This document shows positions 9,697-19,863 of a stretch of 64,000 bases of DNA, one piece after another. The notes under the pieces were generated by a model. That model was not told where the DNA came from. It made no database searches and saw only the letters and a program-made list of their open reading frames with translations. Position 1 is the stretch's first letter. Each line of letters starts with the position of its first letter. The stretch comes from Anatilimnocola aggregata (GTDB taxonomy: Bacteria; Planctomycetota; Planctomycetia; Pirellulales; Pirellulaceae): NCBI RefSeq assembly GCF_007747655.1, contig NZ_CP036274.1:1550001-1614000 (forward strand), in the 5' to 3' direction. The position numbers and the translations under genes are program-made.

Positions 9697-11088
9697 ATGA
9701 CGGCAGAACATTATCAGAACCTGATAATCGGCAGCGGTGAGGCGGGGAAATATCTGGCTTGGAACCTAGCCAAGTTGGGGCAAAAGACGGCCATCGTCGA
9801 ACGCTCGTTGATTGGCGGTTCATGTCCCAACATCGCGTGTCTGCCGAGCAAGAACGTCATATACAGCGCAAAAGCTGCTTCTCTGGTCGACCCTGTAAAA
9901 GGCCTGGGCGTGGTCGCTGGTGAGTTTCAAATTGACATGGCCGGTGTCGCTCGTCGTAAACGCCAGATGGTCGACGAGTTGGTTGCATTGCATCTCGCCA
10001 ATTTCAAAGCCAGCGGTGCGGAACTAATCCTGGGAGAGGCCCGTTTCACGGCAGCGAAGATGGCAAAGATCGCACTGAATTCAGGAGATGAACGCCTGCT
10101 TCATGGTGAGCGCGTGTTTCTTTGCGTCGGTTCGCGGGCCAGTATTCCGGATGTGGCGGGACTAGCTGCTGCCCAACCGATGACCTATATCGAAGCGCTC
10201 AATTTGGAGCGATTGCCTGCCCATCTGGTGATCCTGGGCGGTGGCTATGTTGGCTTGGAGTTTGCTCAGGCCATGCGCCGCTTCGGCAGCCGCGTAACCA
10301 TTATTCAACACGGTGAGCGGCTGCTCGATCGCGAGGACCCCGATGTCTCGCAGGCGCTGCTCGAATTGATGCAGGACGAAGTGATCGACGTGCTCCTCTC
10401 CGCAAAGTTGCTGAACGTAACGGGCCAGTCGGGCACGAGCGTCAACCTGACTGTCACTTTCGGCGGGGAAGAGAAACTCATCGAAGCCACTGACATTCTC
10501 GTCGCAGCAGGCCGAACCCCCAACACGGACCGCCTTGATGTGGGGCGAGCGGGCGTCGCTTTGAACGCTCGCGGATATATTCAAGTTGACGAGCGCTTGA
10601 GAACTACGGCTGCCGATGTCTGGGCGATGGGCGACTGCGCAGGCAGTCCACAGTTTACACACGTTGGCTATGACGATTTCCGCGTTGTCTTAAGCGATCT
10701 CACGGGCGGCGACCGCACGACTGGCGGCCGGCTCATCCCCTACTGCTTGTTCACCGACCCCGAGTTGGCACACGTCGGCCTGAGCGAAACAGAAGCCCGA
10801 GCGCAGAACGTGTCCTATCGACTTGCCAAAGTTCCCATGTCGCTGGTCATGCGCATGCGAACGCTGTCGCAAACGCGCGGCTTCATGAAAGCGCTGATCG
10901 GTGCCGACGATCGAATCCTGGGCTTTACTGCCTTTGGCGCGGAAGCCAGCGAATTGCTGGCCGCAGTCCAGACGGCGATGCTTGGCGGTCTCCCCTACAC
11001 CGCTCTGCGCGATGCTATCTTCACACACCCAACCGCCGCGGAAGGCCTAATCCCACTGTTCACGAGCGGTTTGCCGAAGACCCAATAA
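9697..11088 (+). CDS. FAD-dependent pyridine nucleotide-disulfide oxidoreductase (mercuric reductase-like)
   Basis: Flavoprotein of 463 residues. It has an N-terminal FAD site GSGEAG at 12-17, the redox pair Cys43 and Cys48 in GGSCPNIACLPSK, an NAD(P)-binding GGGYVGLEFA segment near residue 178, the FAD motif VWAMGDCAG, and the dimer-interface motif HPTAAEG at the C-terminus. It lacks an N-terminal HMA domain and the C-terminal vicinal Cys pair of true MerA, so general thiol or quinone reduction is likelier than mercury detoxification. It follows the isochorismatase-like gene. Confidence 0.9.
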   Translation: MTAEHYQNLIIGSGEAGKYLAWNLAKLGQKTAIVERSLIGGSCPNIACLPSKNVIYSAKAASLVDPVKGLGVVAGEFQIDMAGVARRKRQMVDELVALHLANFKASGAELILGEARFTAAKMAKIALNSGDERLLHGERVFLCVGSRASIPDVAGLAAAQPMTYIEALNLERLPAHLVILGGGYVGLEFAQAMRRFGSRVTIIQHGERLLDREDPDVSQALLELMQDEVIDVLLSAKLLNVTGQSGTSVNLTVTFGGEEKLIEATDILVAAGRTPNTDRLDVGRAGVALNARGYIQVDERLRTTAADVWAMGDCAGSPQFTHVGYDDFRVVLSDLTGGDRTTGGRLIPYCLFTDPELAHVGLSETEARAQNVSYRLAKVPMSLVMRMRTLSQTRGFMKALIGADDRILGFTAFGAEASELLAAVQTAMLGGLPYTALRDAIFTHPTAAEGLIPLFTSGLPKTQ

Positions 11089-11167
11089 AGTCATCTGTAA
11101 GGTGGTGAGCACTTCGTCGGTACACCTACCAGAATCAGATCCATACGACTCAAACAGGAAGCTAGTC

Positions 11168-11920
11168 ATGACAACTAAACTGGCAGGCAAAATTGCAGTT
11201 ATCACCGGTGGCAATAGCGGGATGGGTCTTGCCACTGCGCGGCGCTTTGTCGCCGAGGGGGCTTATGTTTACATCACCGGGCGCAGGCAAAAGGAATTAG
11301 ACGAGGCCGTGCAGTTGATCGGTAGCAATGTGACGGCGGTTCAAGGCGATGTGGCCAATCTTGCCGACCTTGATCGATTGTACGATTTGGTGAAGCAACA
11401 GCACGGTCGCGTCGACATTGTGTTCGCCAACGCGGGCGCGGGTGAACTTGTCCCCATTGCCGACGTCACGGAAGAGCACTTCGATAAACTATTCAGCATC
11501 AATGTGAAGGGCTTGGTCTTCACCGTGCAAAAGGCACTGCACCTAATGCCAGATGGCGGTTCGATCATCCTGAACGCTTCCATTGCGTCGATTAAAGGCT
11601 TCGAAGCGTTTAGCGTGTACAGTGCCACGAAAGCAGCGGTGCGGTCGTTCGCCAGGACCTGGACCGCCGACTTGAAGGCCCGCAAGATTCGAGTCAATGC
11701 TCTTAGCCCCGGTACGATCGATACTCCCATCCTCGACGGTTTGGGCACAACGAAGGAAGAAGTCGATCAGGCGAAGGCCGGTTTTGCGAGCCTCATCCCA
11801 CTCGGTCGGATGGGGACTGCCGACGAGATTGCCAAGGTGGCCCTGTTCCTGGCCTCGGACGACAGCAGCTTCGTGACCGGCGTGGAACTGTTCGTCGATG
11901 GCGGTGCCGCGCAGGTCTGA
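11168..11920 (+). CDS. Short-chain dehydrogenase/reductase (SDR)
   Basis: Classical SDR of 250 residues using NAD(P)H. It has the TGGNSGMG cofactor loop at 13-20, NAG at 88-90, and the catalytic Ser138, Tyr151 and Lys155 (YSATK). The start at 11168 is preceded by AGGAAG; upstream in-frame codons from 11102 add no family sequence. The C-terminus SFVTGVELFVDGGAAQV is typical. It lies 79 bases after the flavoprotein gene and completes the redox cluster. Confidence 0.9.
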   Translation: MTTKLAGKIAVITGGNSGMGLATARRFVAEGAYVYITGRRQKELDEAVQLIGSNVTAVQGDVANLADLDRLYDLVKQQHGRVDIVFANAGAGELVPIADVTEEHFDKLFSINVKGLVFTVQKALHLMPDGGSIILNASIASIKGFEAFSVYSATKAAVRSFARTWTADLKARKIRVNALSPGTIDTPILDGLGTTKEEVDQAKAGFASLIPLGRMGTADEIAKVALFLASDDSSFVTGVELFVDGGAAQV

Positions 11921-12004
11921 AGCGGACTGACGGATTTCACGCGTGCGTTTGCAGGCCGTAAGTAGCTGTCTAATTTTTTGTAAAGTTACCGCTGAAAGCC
12001 GCGC

Positions 12005-12529
12005 GTGAACAAATGCCGTTGCAGATTTCTAACGTTTCATCCTGAGCAATATCAAAGGCATGTTCAGCTCGATTCGCGCAGTGCGAACTCGCAACTGGCA
12101 CGAGGGTTGCCGGATGCGAATACGACGAGCGAGAAAGGGGCCCGCGGCCGTCGCATTCGCGAGCGCTATCAAGCTGCCTCGGCGACCTGCGCTGCCTGTC
12201 CACTCCGCGCGCGCTGCGTGCTGAGTAAGAAGGGTCGGCCGCGCGGCCGGCAAGTTTCGCGCGAGTATTTCGAACCACACCGCGAACGCCACGCTCAGAA
12301 GATGGCGACGCCGGAGGCGCAAGAACTGTATCCACTGCATCGTCATCCGAGCGAGCGTCCGTTCGCGATGATCAAGCGCCACTTCGGCCTGAGTCAGTTC
12401 CTGCTGCGCGGCCTAGGTGCCGTGCGCGACGAATGGCGTTGGGCCACGGTCCCCTTCAACCTGCACCCCCTGCTTTCGCTCATCCCCAGCCGCGCGTGGG
12501 GCCCGGGGGAATTCCAACAACCAACCTAA
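12005..12529 (+). pseudogene. Remnant of an IS1182-like DDE transposase (C-terminal part)
   Basis: The frame encodes only the C-terminal part of an IS1182/IS5-superfamily transposase. It has a Cys cluster (CAACPLRARC) as in the transposase insertion domain, then the block EAQELYPLHRHPSERPFAMIK with the final catalytic Glu environment, and FLLRGLGAVRDEWRWA. The N-terminal DNA-binding part and the first two catalytic Asp residues are missing, and the first 35 or so codons look unrelated. No terminal inverted repeats were found, so it is a dead fragment. Confidence 0.8.
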
Positions 12530-12977
12530 CCACGGCAATTAAATCAATAGTCCGTAACAGCAGGGCTATCTTCTTAGCATGTGATTCAGAAGCAACTTCT
12601 AGGGGTTGCCGCAACCGTTACCGACGCCGGCAACGTGCAAAATCAAGTAGATAAGACCACCGTCGCTACGAAGAGCGAGTAGCTTATTCGCCGCGCCGAC
12701 TCTCTGGACTTTGTACAATCTCATGTCCCGCTGTTGCGGCCCGCAAACGTCATGATAGAAGTCGCTTAACGGGAGTTTGTCGCCAGCTACTCCTCCTGAA
12801 TTGGGCCCACGAGCAGGCCTCGATAGGTTGCGATGAAATCGACGTTTTACTCGCGTGAAGTCCCCGTAGCGAATCTCGTCAATCCTTGACGACGTTCATA
12901 TACGGAGTTAACGATAACAATGAGGCTATACAGCCCTTCCTGTCCTCTCACGCTCAGGGATCATTAGAAAGTTCGTC
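12530..12977. other. Gene-free region after the transposase remnant
   Basis: About 450 bases with no coding frame that I can support and no tRNA-like cloverleaf found by eye. It separates the transposase remnant from the cytochrome protein gene and presumably carries that gene's promoter. Its composition is less GC-biased than the genes on either side. Confidence 0.4.
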
Positions 12978-14363
12978 ATGAAAGCTGTCTGCACCGTCCT
13001 TTGTCTATTGCTCTCCGCGGGATTGGCTCGTGCTCAGGGGACGGTTCAGCTCCAGCCGGAGATGCTCTCCAGATTTATCGGAAAATATTGCTCAAAATGT
13101 CATGGAGCGAACGAGCCGGAGGCCGACCTAAGACTCGACAACGTCAGTCCCCAAATCAGCCGTGACAAGACCGAGAGGACCTGGCGACGCGTGCTTGAGG
13201 CCCTGCGGGAAGGGGACATGCCGCCCGAAGGCGAACCTCGGCCTGACGCCAAGGAGTTGAAAGCCGTTGTCGATCACTTGGCCATCGCCATCTCCAGATC
13301 GACGACGCTGCTTGAGCCCCTTCCCCAGTACAAAACGGCAGGCATCGAGATTCCCCATGCCACCGCTGACGAGCCGAAACTCAAGCGCTTCAGCCAGGAG
13401 GCGGCCGTGAAGTATCTGGATGATGGTGCGGTCGCGTGGGTTCGCACTTATAAGTGCATCACCTGCCACTCAAGCGGAACCTATATGGCCGAACGGCCAG
13501 GCCTCACGAAAATGTTCGGACCGCCCCCGGTGGAAGTCCACAAGAATTTCACCGACGCTGTTTACATCGAATCCGCCGACAAGGGCGACTTCTGGTTTGT
13601 TTGGCGTACCTTAGGCTTGGCCGAGTGGGACAAACACGTGGCTGGCGAGCTCTCCGACCACACCGATAAGGCATTAAAGGAGATGTTTTCCCGGCAGCAA
13701 AACAACGGCGCGTGGAACATCGCTGAGCGCAGGATCCAGATCCCCCACGTCATCTCAGAATTCGAACTGGCCGTGCAGGCCGCTCGCGCCATCACTGCGG
13801 CACCCGGCTGGCTGGAGAAGCTCGAAGACGAAAACCTGCGTCAGCGTGTTGAGCGTCTGAGGAAGTATTTTCGCGAGTACCGACCACGTAATGATTACGA
13901 ACTCGCCTTGTTGCTGCGGGTTGATACGCTGCTGCCGGGAGTCGTGTCGCCCGAGCAACGGCGGCAAAGCATCGGCATGCTCCGCCGCCGACAGCAGGAA
14001 GACGGTGGTTGGTCGACGCGGCGCATGTCCAACGTTCAAGACTGGAGCGTCGTCGCCGATCCCCGGATCGCCGACGCCTGGCAGAGTAGACCTGACGCCA
14101 ACAATCCGGGCAGCGATGCTTACATGACGGCGTTTGCCATCGTCCTGCTGCGCGAAGCAGGCGTCCCCGCAACCGACGAGCAAATCCAAGAGGGGATCGC
14201 TTGGTTAAAGGGCAATCAGCGAAAAAGCGGCCGCTGGTGGGTGCAGAGCCTGACTTACCCGGGCGACAATCGCAGGCATTTCACGACTTACATCGCCACC
14301 GCGCAGGCCCTGCGAGCCTTGCATCTCTGCGGTGAATTGGAACCGGCGATTGCGACCGAATAA
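12978..14363 (+). CDS. Secreted planctomycete cytochrome c fused to a terpene-cyclase-like (alpha/alpha-barrel) domain
   Basis: Exported protein of 461 residues with a signal peptide (1-20, ending ARAQ). Residues about 25-110 are a planctomycete cytochrome C domain with heme motif C38-x-x-C41-H42 and the family phrase WRRVLEALREGDMPPEGEPRP. A second CxxCH lies at 160-164 (CITCH). The remaining about 280 residues resemble squalene-hopene cyclase / prenyltransferase barrel repeats (QEDGGWSTRR, NQRKSGRWWVQS). Planctomycete genomes often carry such proteins; the barrel probably serves as a binding scaffold, not as a cyclase. Function unknown. Confidence 0.85.
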   Translation: MKAVCTVLCLLLSAGLARAQGTVQLQPEMLSRFIGKYCSKCHGANEPEADLRLDNVSPQISRDKTERTWRRVLEALREGDMPPEGEPRPDAKELKAVVDHLAIAISRSTTLLEPLPQYKTAGIEIPHATADEPKLKRFSQEAAVKYLDDGAVAWVRTYKCITCHSSGTYMAERPGLTKMFGPPPVEVHKNFTDAVYIESADKGDFWFVWRTLGLAEWDKHVAGELSDHTDKALKEMFSRQQNNGAWNIAERRIQIPHVISEFELAVQAARAITAAPGWLEKLEDENLRQRVERLRKYFREYRPRNDYELALLLRVDTLLPGVVSPEQRRQSIGMLRRRQQEDGGWSTRRMSNVQDWSVVADPRIADAWQSRPDANNPGSDAYMTAFAIVLLREAGVPATDEQIQEGIAWLKGNQRKSGRWWVQSLTYPGDNRRHFTTYIATAQALRALHLCGELEPAIATE

Positions 14364-14812
14364 CAATCGCCAGCAGAATCGCGCAAACTTTCTGTCTTCC
14401 CGCCAACGTTTGAGGGAGGCTTCGTTATTGGCCCTGCCGAGTGTCACGACATTCTGGACTTTTGAGCGCGAGTTCTCGTCACTCCTTCCCGTGCGTGCCC
14501 CGGCTTTGGTGACCTGACCACCCGCTCGTTTGTCAGATGTACTCTATCGACAATCATCGCCTGCACTCGGCGGAGCACGGCGCGATAAGCTTGGCTGGCG
14601 TACAGACGGTCCTTCTTTATTCCTCTCGGAATAAGACGTTGGACTCTCCACAAATACCCGAGCACCTCATTCCGATGGCAGACTGCCAAGATTACGAGTG
14701 CTACACTAGGCGATCGCTCACGGATAATTTCGAACCTCTTTCTGATGGCAGTCGGCCGTTCGTGAAGGAACTTGAGTCGCCGACTTGAAGCTATCGATTC
14801 GAGCAACTTGCA
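14364..14812. other. Gene-free region before the first sulfatase
   Basis: About 450 bases. Weak open frames exist on both strands (14537-14788 plus, 14444-14806 minus) but neither shows a family signature, a ribosome binding site or protein-like composition. I see no RNA gene. Confidence 0.35.
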
Positions 14813-16273
14813 ATGACGTCCAAAGTATTCGTGCTTAATCTTGGCTTACTGTTGGTCGCTTGCGCATCGTTGTCATCGGCCGCAGAACGCCAGCGGATGA
14901 ACGTCTTGCTCATTATGTCGGACGACCTGACGGCGACGGCACTATCGTGCTATGGCAATTCGCTCTGTCAGACCCCGCACATCGATCGCCTCGCCGCGAG
15001 CGGCACCCGGTTCACTAACGCGTTTTGCAACGCGACTTATTGCGGTCCCTCGCGCGCGTCGATGTTATCGGGCTATTACCCACACGCGACGGGTGTGTTG
15101 GGTTACACAAGTCCACGTGCTGCCATTGGGGACCGCTCAACCTGGCCGCAGCACTTCAAGAACACAGGCTACTATACCGGCAGAGTGAGCAAGATTTTTC
15201 ACATGGGCGTGCCAGGCGGCATCGAAGATGGCGGTGATGGCGCGGACGACCCCGCCTCCTGGACCGAGAGGTTCAACAGTCTCGGTCCCGAATGGAAAGC
15301 CGCCGGCACAGGCGAGACACTTGAAGGGAACCCCGATGGCAAGAAGCCTGTCGTCGGCGGCAATACGTTCGTCGTGGTCGAGGCCGATGGTGACGACATG
15401 GTCCACTCCGATGGCAAGACCGCAGCGAAAGCAGTCGAACTTATAGAGCAGCACGCCAAGCAATCGTTTTTTCTCGCGGTGGGATTTGTCCGGCCACACG
15501 TGCCGTTTGTTGCGCCCAAAAAATACTTCGAGCCATTCCTGCCCTACGACAAGCTGCCGTTGCCGACGAAAGTCCCCGGCGACTGGGACGATATTCCCAA
15601 GGCGGGCATCAACTATAAGACCAGCCTGAACATGAAGATGGATTTTCGCCGTCAACAAAAGGCGGTGGGCGGCTATTACGCAGCTGTTTCTTACCTGGAT
15701 GTTCAGGTTGGCAAGGTACTCGACGCACTCGATAAGTCCGGGCAGGCGGACAACACCATCGTCATCTTTACGAGTGACCATGGCTATCATCTGGGCGAGC
15801 ACGATTTCTGGGCCAAGGTCAGCCTGCGCGATGAATCGGCCAAAGTGCCGCTCATCATTCGCGTTCCAGGCAAAAAGCCGGCGGTCTGCCAGTCATTCGT
15901 TGAACTCATCGACCTCTATCCAACCATCGCCAGCTTGTGCGGACTAGCAGTGCAGCCTCGACTGCAAGGGCGCGATGCTTCTGCCCTGTTCGACGACCCC
16001 ACCAAGCCGATTCGTGAAGCAGCCTTTTGTGTAGCACCTTCCAGCAAGGGGTTTCTGTTGCGCGACGACAAGTGGGCTTACTTACAATATGGCGAAGACG
16101 CGGCTCGAGGAATTGAACTTTTCGATATGCAGAATGACTCCAAGCAGATAACAAACCTCGCGAACAGGCCCGAGTTTTCGGCGACTGTCGCAGCGTTCAA
16201 GGCAAAGCTTGACGCGAAACTCCACAACCTGCGTGAAAACGATCTGGGGATCAAGGATCAAGTACGCAAGTGA
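14813..16273 (+). CDS. Sulfatase, iduronate-2-sulfatase-like
   Basis: Exported type I sulfatase of 486 residues with signal peptide 1-23. The formylglycine motif is C77-G-P-S-R81, the metal-binding pair Asp37-Asp38 is in MSDDLT, and the second metal site is FTSDHGYHLGEHDFW. The layout (PHIDRLAASGTRF, FVRPHVPFVAPKKYF) matches the iduronate-2-sulfatase-like group used to desulfate polysaccharides in the periplasm. Cys77 needs oxidation by a formylglycine-generating enzyme, not encoded here. A second sulfatase follows on the same strand 133 bases on. Confidence 0.92.
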   Translation: MTSKVFVLNLGLLLVACASLSSAAERQRMNVLLIMSDDLTATALSCYGNSLCQTPHIDRLAASGTRFTNAFCNATYCGPSRASMLSGYYPHATGVLGYTSPRAAIGDRSTWPQHFKNTGYYTGRVSKIFHMGVPGGIEDGGDGADDPASWTERFNSLGPEWKAAGTGETLEGNPDGKKPVVGGNTFVVVEADGDDMVHSDGKTAAKAVELIEQHAKQSFFLAVGFVRPHVPFVAPKKYFEPFLPYDKLPLPTKVPGDWDDIPKAGINYKTSLNMKMDFRRQQKAVGGYYAAVSYLDVQVGKVLDALDKSGQADNTIVIFTSDHGYHLGEHDFWAKVSLRDESAKVPLIIRVPGKKPAVCQSFVELIDLYPTIASLCGLAVQPRLQGRDASALFDDPTKPIREAAFCVAPSSKGFLLRDDKWAYLQYGEDAARGIELFDMQNDSKQITNLANRPEFSATVAAFKAKLDAKLHNLRENDLGIKDQVRK

Positions 16274-16406
16274 TATTGAGAACGGTGCCGAGGGAGGCAT
16301 CGACTCAAGCCGACCAGCCGGCGAAGATCCTCAAGAACGCATCGGCCAGGCCAAAATCGAAGTAAACCGCATCATTCAAATCATTGCACCTCTCCTGAGA
16401 GCCATC

Positions 16407-18320
16407 ATGAAATCTCTCCCGCATGCTCCCCTCGGTTTTCTACTTCTGCTGCTAGTCTGCACGCTCGGCGTGGCGGCGGACAAACCCAATATCCTCTGGC
16501 TGACCAGCGAGGATCATGGTCCGCAGATGGGCTGTTATGGTGATAAACTCGCCCGCACTCCCAATGTCGATGCACTGGCAGCGAAGGGAATGGTCTTTAA
16601 TCGCGCGTGGTCGGTCGCGCCGGTCTGTGCACCCGCCCGTACGGCGATTATCACGGGCCTGTATACCTCCAGCAGCGGCGGTCAGCACATGCGCTCAATG
16701 GTCTCGCTGCCGGATGATATCAAGCTGTATCCGCAGTACCTGCGCGAGGCAGGATACTATTGCACGAACAACAGCAAGGAGGATTACAACGTCCGCAAGC
16801 AGCGCGATTTGTGGAGCGAGTCATCCGGCAACGCTCACTGGAGCAAGCGGGCTGAAGGGCAGCCGTTCTTTGCGGTTTTCAATTCAACCAAGAGCCACGA
16901 GAGCCAACTGCGCACTCGCCCGCACAAGCAAATCACCGATCCGGCGAAAGTGCGCGTACCGGTCTATCATCCCGAGACGCCCGAGGTGCGCCAGGATTGG
17001 GCCCAGTACTACGACAAGGTGAGCGAAGCCGATGCCGATGCGGGCAAGCGCTTGCAGGAACTCGATGCGGCCGGTCTGTCGGCGGACACGATTGTCTTCT
17101 ATTACGGCGACCATGGCAGCGGCATGCCTCGCAGCAAACGCTGGCCGTGCAACTCGGGCCTACATGTGCCGCTGGTCGTCTTTTTTCCCGAGAAATGGAA
17201 ACACCTCGCCCCGAAGGAATATCAGGCTGGCAGTAAGAGTGACCGCCTGGTCAGCTTTGTCGATCTCGCCCCCACGCTGCTAAGCATCGTCGGCACCGAG
17301 CCACCCCAATGGATGCAAGGTCACGCCTTTGCCGGTAAGTATCAGACCGAGCCGCAGCCTTACTTGTTCGGCGAGCGGGGGCGCATGGACGAGCGGATGG
17401 ATCTCGTCCGCAGCGTTACTGACGGGCGTTACGTCTACCTACGCAACTACTTCCCGCATGTCTCGCAGGCCCAGCATGTCGATTATCAATTCGCCACGCC
17501 CACCACGCGCGTCTGGCGGAAACTGTTCGACGACGGCAAAGCGACCGAGGCGCAGGCCATCTTCTGGCGCGAACCGAAGGCGCCGGAAGAGCTTTACGAT
17601 CTGCAGAGTGATCCCGATGAGGTCCGCAATCTGGCCGGTTCCGCCGAGCACCGCGCTGTGTTGGAAAAGCTGCGGAGGGCCCAACGCGAGCACCTCGTCG
17701 CGATTCGCGATGTTTGCTTTCTGCCCGAAGGGGAATTGCATTCGCGGGCGGAAAGTAGCACGCCCTATCAGTTGGCTCGCGATGACGAAAAGTATCCGCA
17801 GGCCCGCATCGTCGCCGCTGCGGAACTTGCTTCCAATCTCTCGCCCGCCGCGCTGCCGGAGTTGAACAAGCTGTTGAAAGACACCGACAGCGCCGTGCGC
17901 TGGTGGGCGACACTTGGCTATTTGATGCGAGGTCAGGAAGCTGTGGCCGGGAGCGAAGGCGCATTTCGTGAGGCGTTAAGCGATCATTCGCCTCAAGTCC
18001 GCATTGTCGCCGTTCAGGCGCTAGGGATGTATGGCAGCGAAGAAGCGCGCACTGCGGCGTTGAAAGTGCTGGGAGAAGCAGCTTCGCCGAAAGTGAACGG
18101 CGTGCTCGTCTCGATGTCTGCTCTGGCCGCCATTGAGGCGCTCGGTGACAAAGCGTCGTCGTTGCACCCGCTCGTTCGCGAACTCAATCCCGCCGGCCCT
18201 TCGCCCGATGCACGCTACAACAGCTACGTGCCTCGCCTCATTCAGAATATTACTCCTAACGCGACACCTGCGGCCAATCCGCCGAAGGATAAGGCCAAAG
18301 CGAAGGGTAAGGCCAAATGA
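16407..18320 (+). CDS. Sulfatase with C-terminal HEAT-like repeats
   Basis: Exported sulfatase of 637 residues. The ATG at 16407 begins a clear signal peptide (FLLLLLVCTLGVAA); the frame is open upstream to 16209, overlapping the previous gene, but that part is not protein-like. Formylglycine motif C74-A-P-A-R78, metal residues in LTSEDHG and YYGDHGSGM. Residues from about 515 form HEAT-like helical repeats (AVRWWATLGYLMRGQ, PQVRIVAVQALGMYG), and the last 15 residues are Lys/Ala-rich. Likely degrades sulfated glycans with its neighbour. Confidence 0.92.
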   Translation: MKSLPHAPLGFLLLLLVCTLGVAADKPNILWLTSEDHGPQMGCYGDKLARTPNVDALAAKGMVFNRAWSVAPVCAPARTAIITGLYTSSSGGQHMRSMVSLPDDIKLYPQYLREAGYYCTNNSKEDYNVRKQRDLWSESSGNAHWSKRAEGQPFFAVFNSTKSHESQLRTRPHKQITDPAKVRVPVYHPETPEVRQDWAQYYDKVSEADADAGKRLQELDAAGLSADTIVFYYGDHGSGMPRSKRWPCNSGLHVPLVVFFPEKWKHLAPKEYQAGSKSDRLVSFVDLAPTLLSIVGTEPPQWMQGHAFAGKYQTEPQPYLFGERGRMDERMDLVRSVTDGRYVYLRNYFPHVSQAQHVDYQFATPTTRVWRKLFDDGKATEAQAIFWREPKAPEELYDLQSDPDEVRNLAGSAEHRAVLEKLRRAQREHLVAIRDVCFLPEGELHSRAESSTPYQLARDDEKYPQARIVAAAELASNLSPAALPELNKLLKDTDSAVRWWATLGYLMRGQEAVAGSEGAFREALSDHSPQVRIVAVQALGMYGSEEARTAALKVLGEAASPKVNGVLVSMSALAAIEALGDKASSLHPLVRELNPAGPSPDARYNSYVPRLIQNITPNATPAANPPKDKAKAKGKAK

Positions 18321-18363
18321 CCAGTTGTTGCGAGACGGCAGCGGAGTTGTGCGCGTGAGCGTC

Positions 18364-19863
18364 TCATCGTTTCTCCGCCTTAAGCTCGCCGAGCATCTCG
18401 ACCAATCCGTCCACCATCTTCACCGAGGCGTCGAGTTGCACCTTGTTGACGCCGATCCACGTTTCGTACCCGCCGAGCCGGTGTTGCTCGGGAGTCGGCA
18501 GGTAGCCGTGCGAGCCGTTGGCGATGGAGATGTTCATCAGCGGCTGGATCGGGCTGCGCTGCTTGAGGTCTAAGCCAATCTCTGCGAACACCTCGAACGG
18601 CATCGCGGCCACAGCTAGATCGCCGATGCGATGCGTCTGTACGATTACGTCGATGGTCGGCGGCATCTCCGGCGAGTTATAGGCAAGCACCGTACTATAA
18701 GTGCTGTATCGGCTCGTGCTCATGGGCTTAATCTTCTTAGCCTTCACCGCTTCGGCCCACTCCACTTCCTCCTTCGTCGGGTAGCGCCGCTTGAACGTGA
18801 GCGTCCGCTGCACCGACGTAAGTTTCACATGGTCGTGCCACTTCAGCGTCTTGTGCGCCTCCGTCACCTTTTCCGCACACAGGTTCGCCACCTCTCGGGC
18901 CTTCTCATAAGGCTGATATCGTTTGGTTGGCTGCGGGCCTCGCTTGGCCAACTCTTCATCGGAGTAGCGCGCCAGATTGTTCACGTCGCCGCTGGTGCCG
19001 TTGGCCATGAGGCCGACAAACGGTGGATCCTGATGTTGGTCGGCACCGAGTAACTCGCCTACGCGATTGGCGAACATTGCGAAATAGTCGGCCGAGATCG
19101 TATTTGCCGGTATCCCGCCCACATAGTGCAGACCATAGGAAGCAAACAGCGCGATCGGCTTACCCGAGGTCGACTGTACCGAAACGAAGGTAATTTGCGG
19201 ATCCACGGGACCGGCAGGCCGAAGCAGGCCGCTGTAACCCGGGTTTGTATCGACTTGCTCGATGTTATCGTGCGCGCCGTAGATCGGGCCGCGTTTTGGA
19301 GTCAGAAACCAGCGACGATTGAAGACTTGCGTCCGCTCCTCGGCAACGCCCCAGCCGATCCGCGCCGGTTCGAGTTGATTTACAGCACGCAGCACACCCT
19401 CGGCAATCCGCCACGGAAGAAGCGCGCCGTAGTCGTAATACGCCACACCCTCTCCCTCTTCCAGTTTGGCACCGGTCGAGGTGTGTGTATGAGTTGCTGA
19501 GACGAGCACGCACTGCGGCGGGATCCCGGTCGTTTTTTGAATGATCTGCTTGGCGTTAGCAACGACTTCTGCCGAAATGTGCCGCAGGTCGCAGACGACT
19601 AGCGCGAGCTTTGATTGCCCGTCGTCGAGGACCAGGCACCGAGCATGCAGTTCGTCATGCACGTGCGTCGCTGGCGGCTTACTGGTGCGAACATTCGGGT
19701 CTGCGCCGATCGACGGAGTGATGTTGCTCGTCGCAGCACCGGCGCGAAACACCGGGTCGTCCGGCGTGGCGGCGTCGGCAAGGCCAAGAGAAACAAATGC
19801 AAGGCAAACTCCTGTGAAGATGAATTGACGTGGGATACGCATGGAGGAGATTCTTTTGTTCAT
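18364..19863 (-). CDS. Neutral/alkaline ceramidase-family secreted hydrolase
   Basis: Exported protein of up to 499 residues with a signal peptide ending LADA; an ATG seven codons in (19842) is an alternative start. The N-terminal domain carries the neutral/non-lysosomal ceramidase signatures: AGAATSNITP, ALVVCDLRHIS and SATHTHTS (zinc-binding His). Planctomycetes carry many such proteins, and substrates besides ceramide are likely. It converges with the sulfatase gene, leaving 43 bases between stops. Confidence 0.87.
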   Translation of the reverse strand: MNKRISSMRIPRQFIFTGVCLAFVSLGLADAATPDDPVFRAGAATSNITPSIGADPNVRTSKPPATHVHDELHARCLVLDDGQSKLALVVCDLRHISAEVVANAKQIIQKTTGIPPQCVLVSATHTHTSTGAKLEEGEGVAYYDYGALLPWRIAEGVLRAVNQLEPARIGWGVAEERTQVFNRRWFLTPKRGPIYGAHDNIEQVDTNPGYSGLLRPAGPVDPQITFVSVQSTSGKPIALFASYGLHYVGGIPANTISADYFAMFANRVGELLGADQHQDPPFVGLMANGTSGDVNNLARYSDEELAKRGPQPTKRYQPYEKAREVANLCAEKVTEAHKTLKWHDHVKLTSVQRTLTFKRRYPTKEEVEWAEAVKAKKIKPMSTSRYSTYSTVLAYNSPEMPPTIDVIVQTHRIGDLAVAAMPFEVFAEIGLDLKQRSPIQPLMNISIANGSHGYLPTPEQHRLGGYETWIGVNKVQLDASVKMVDGLVEMLGELKAEKR

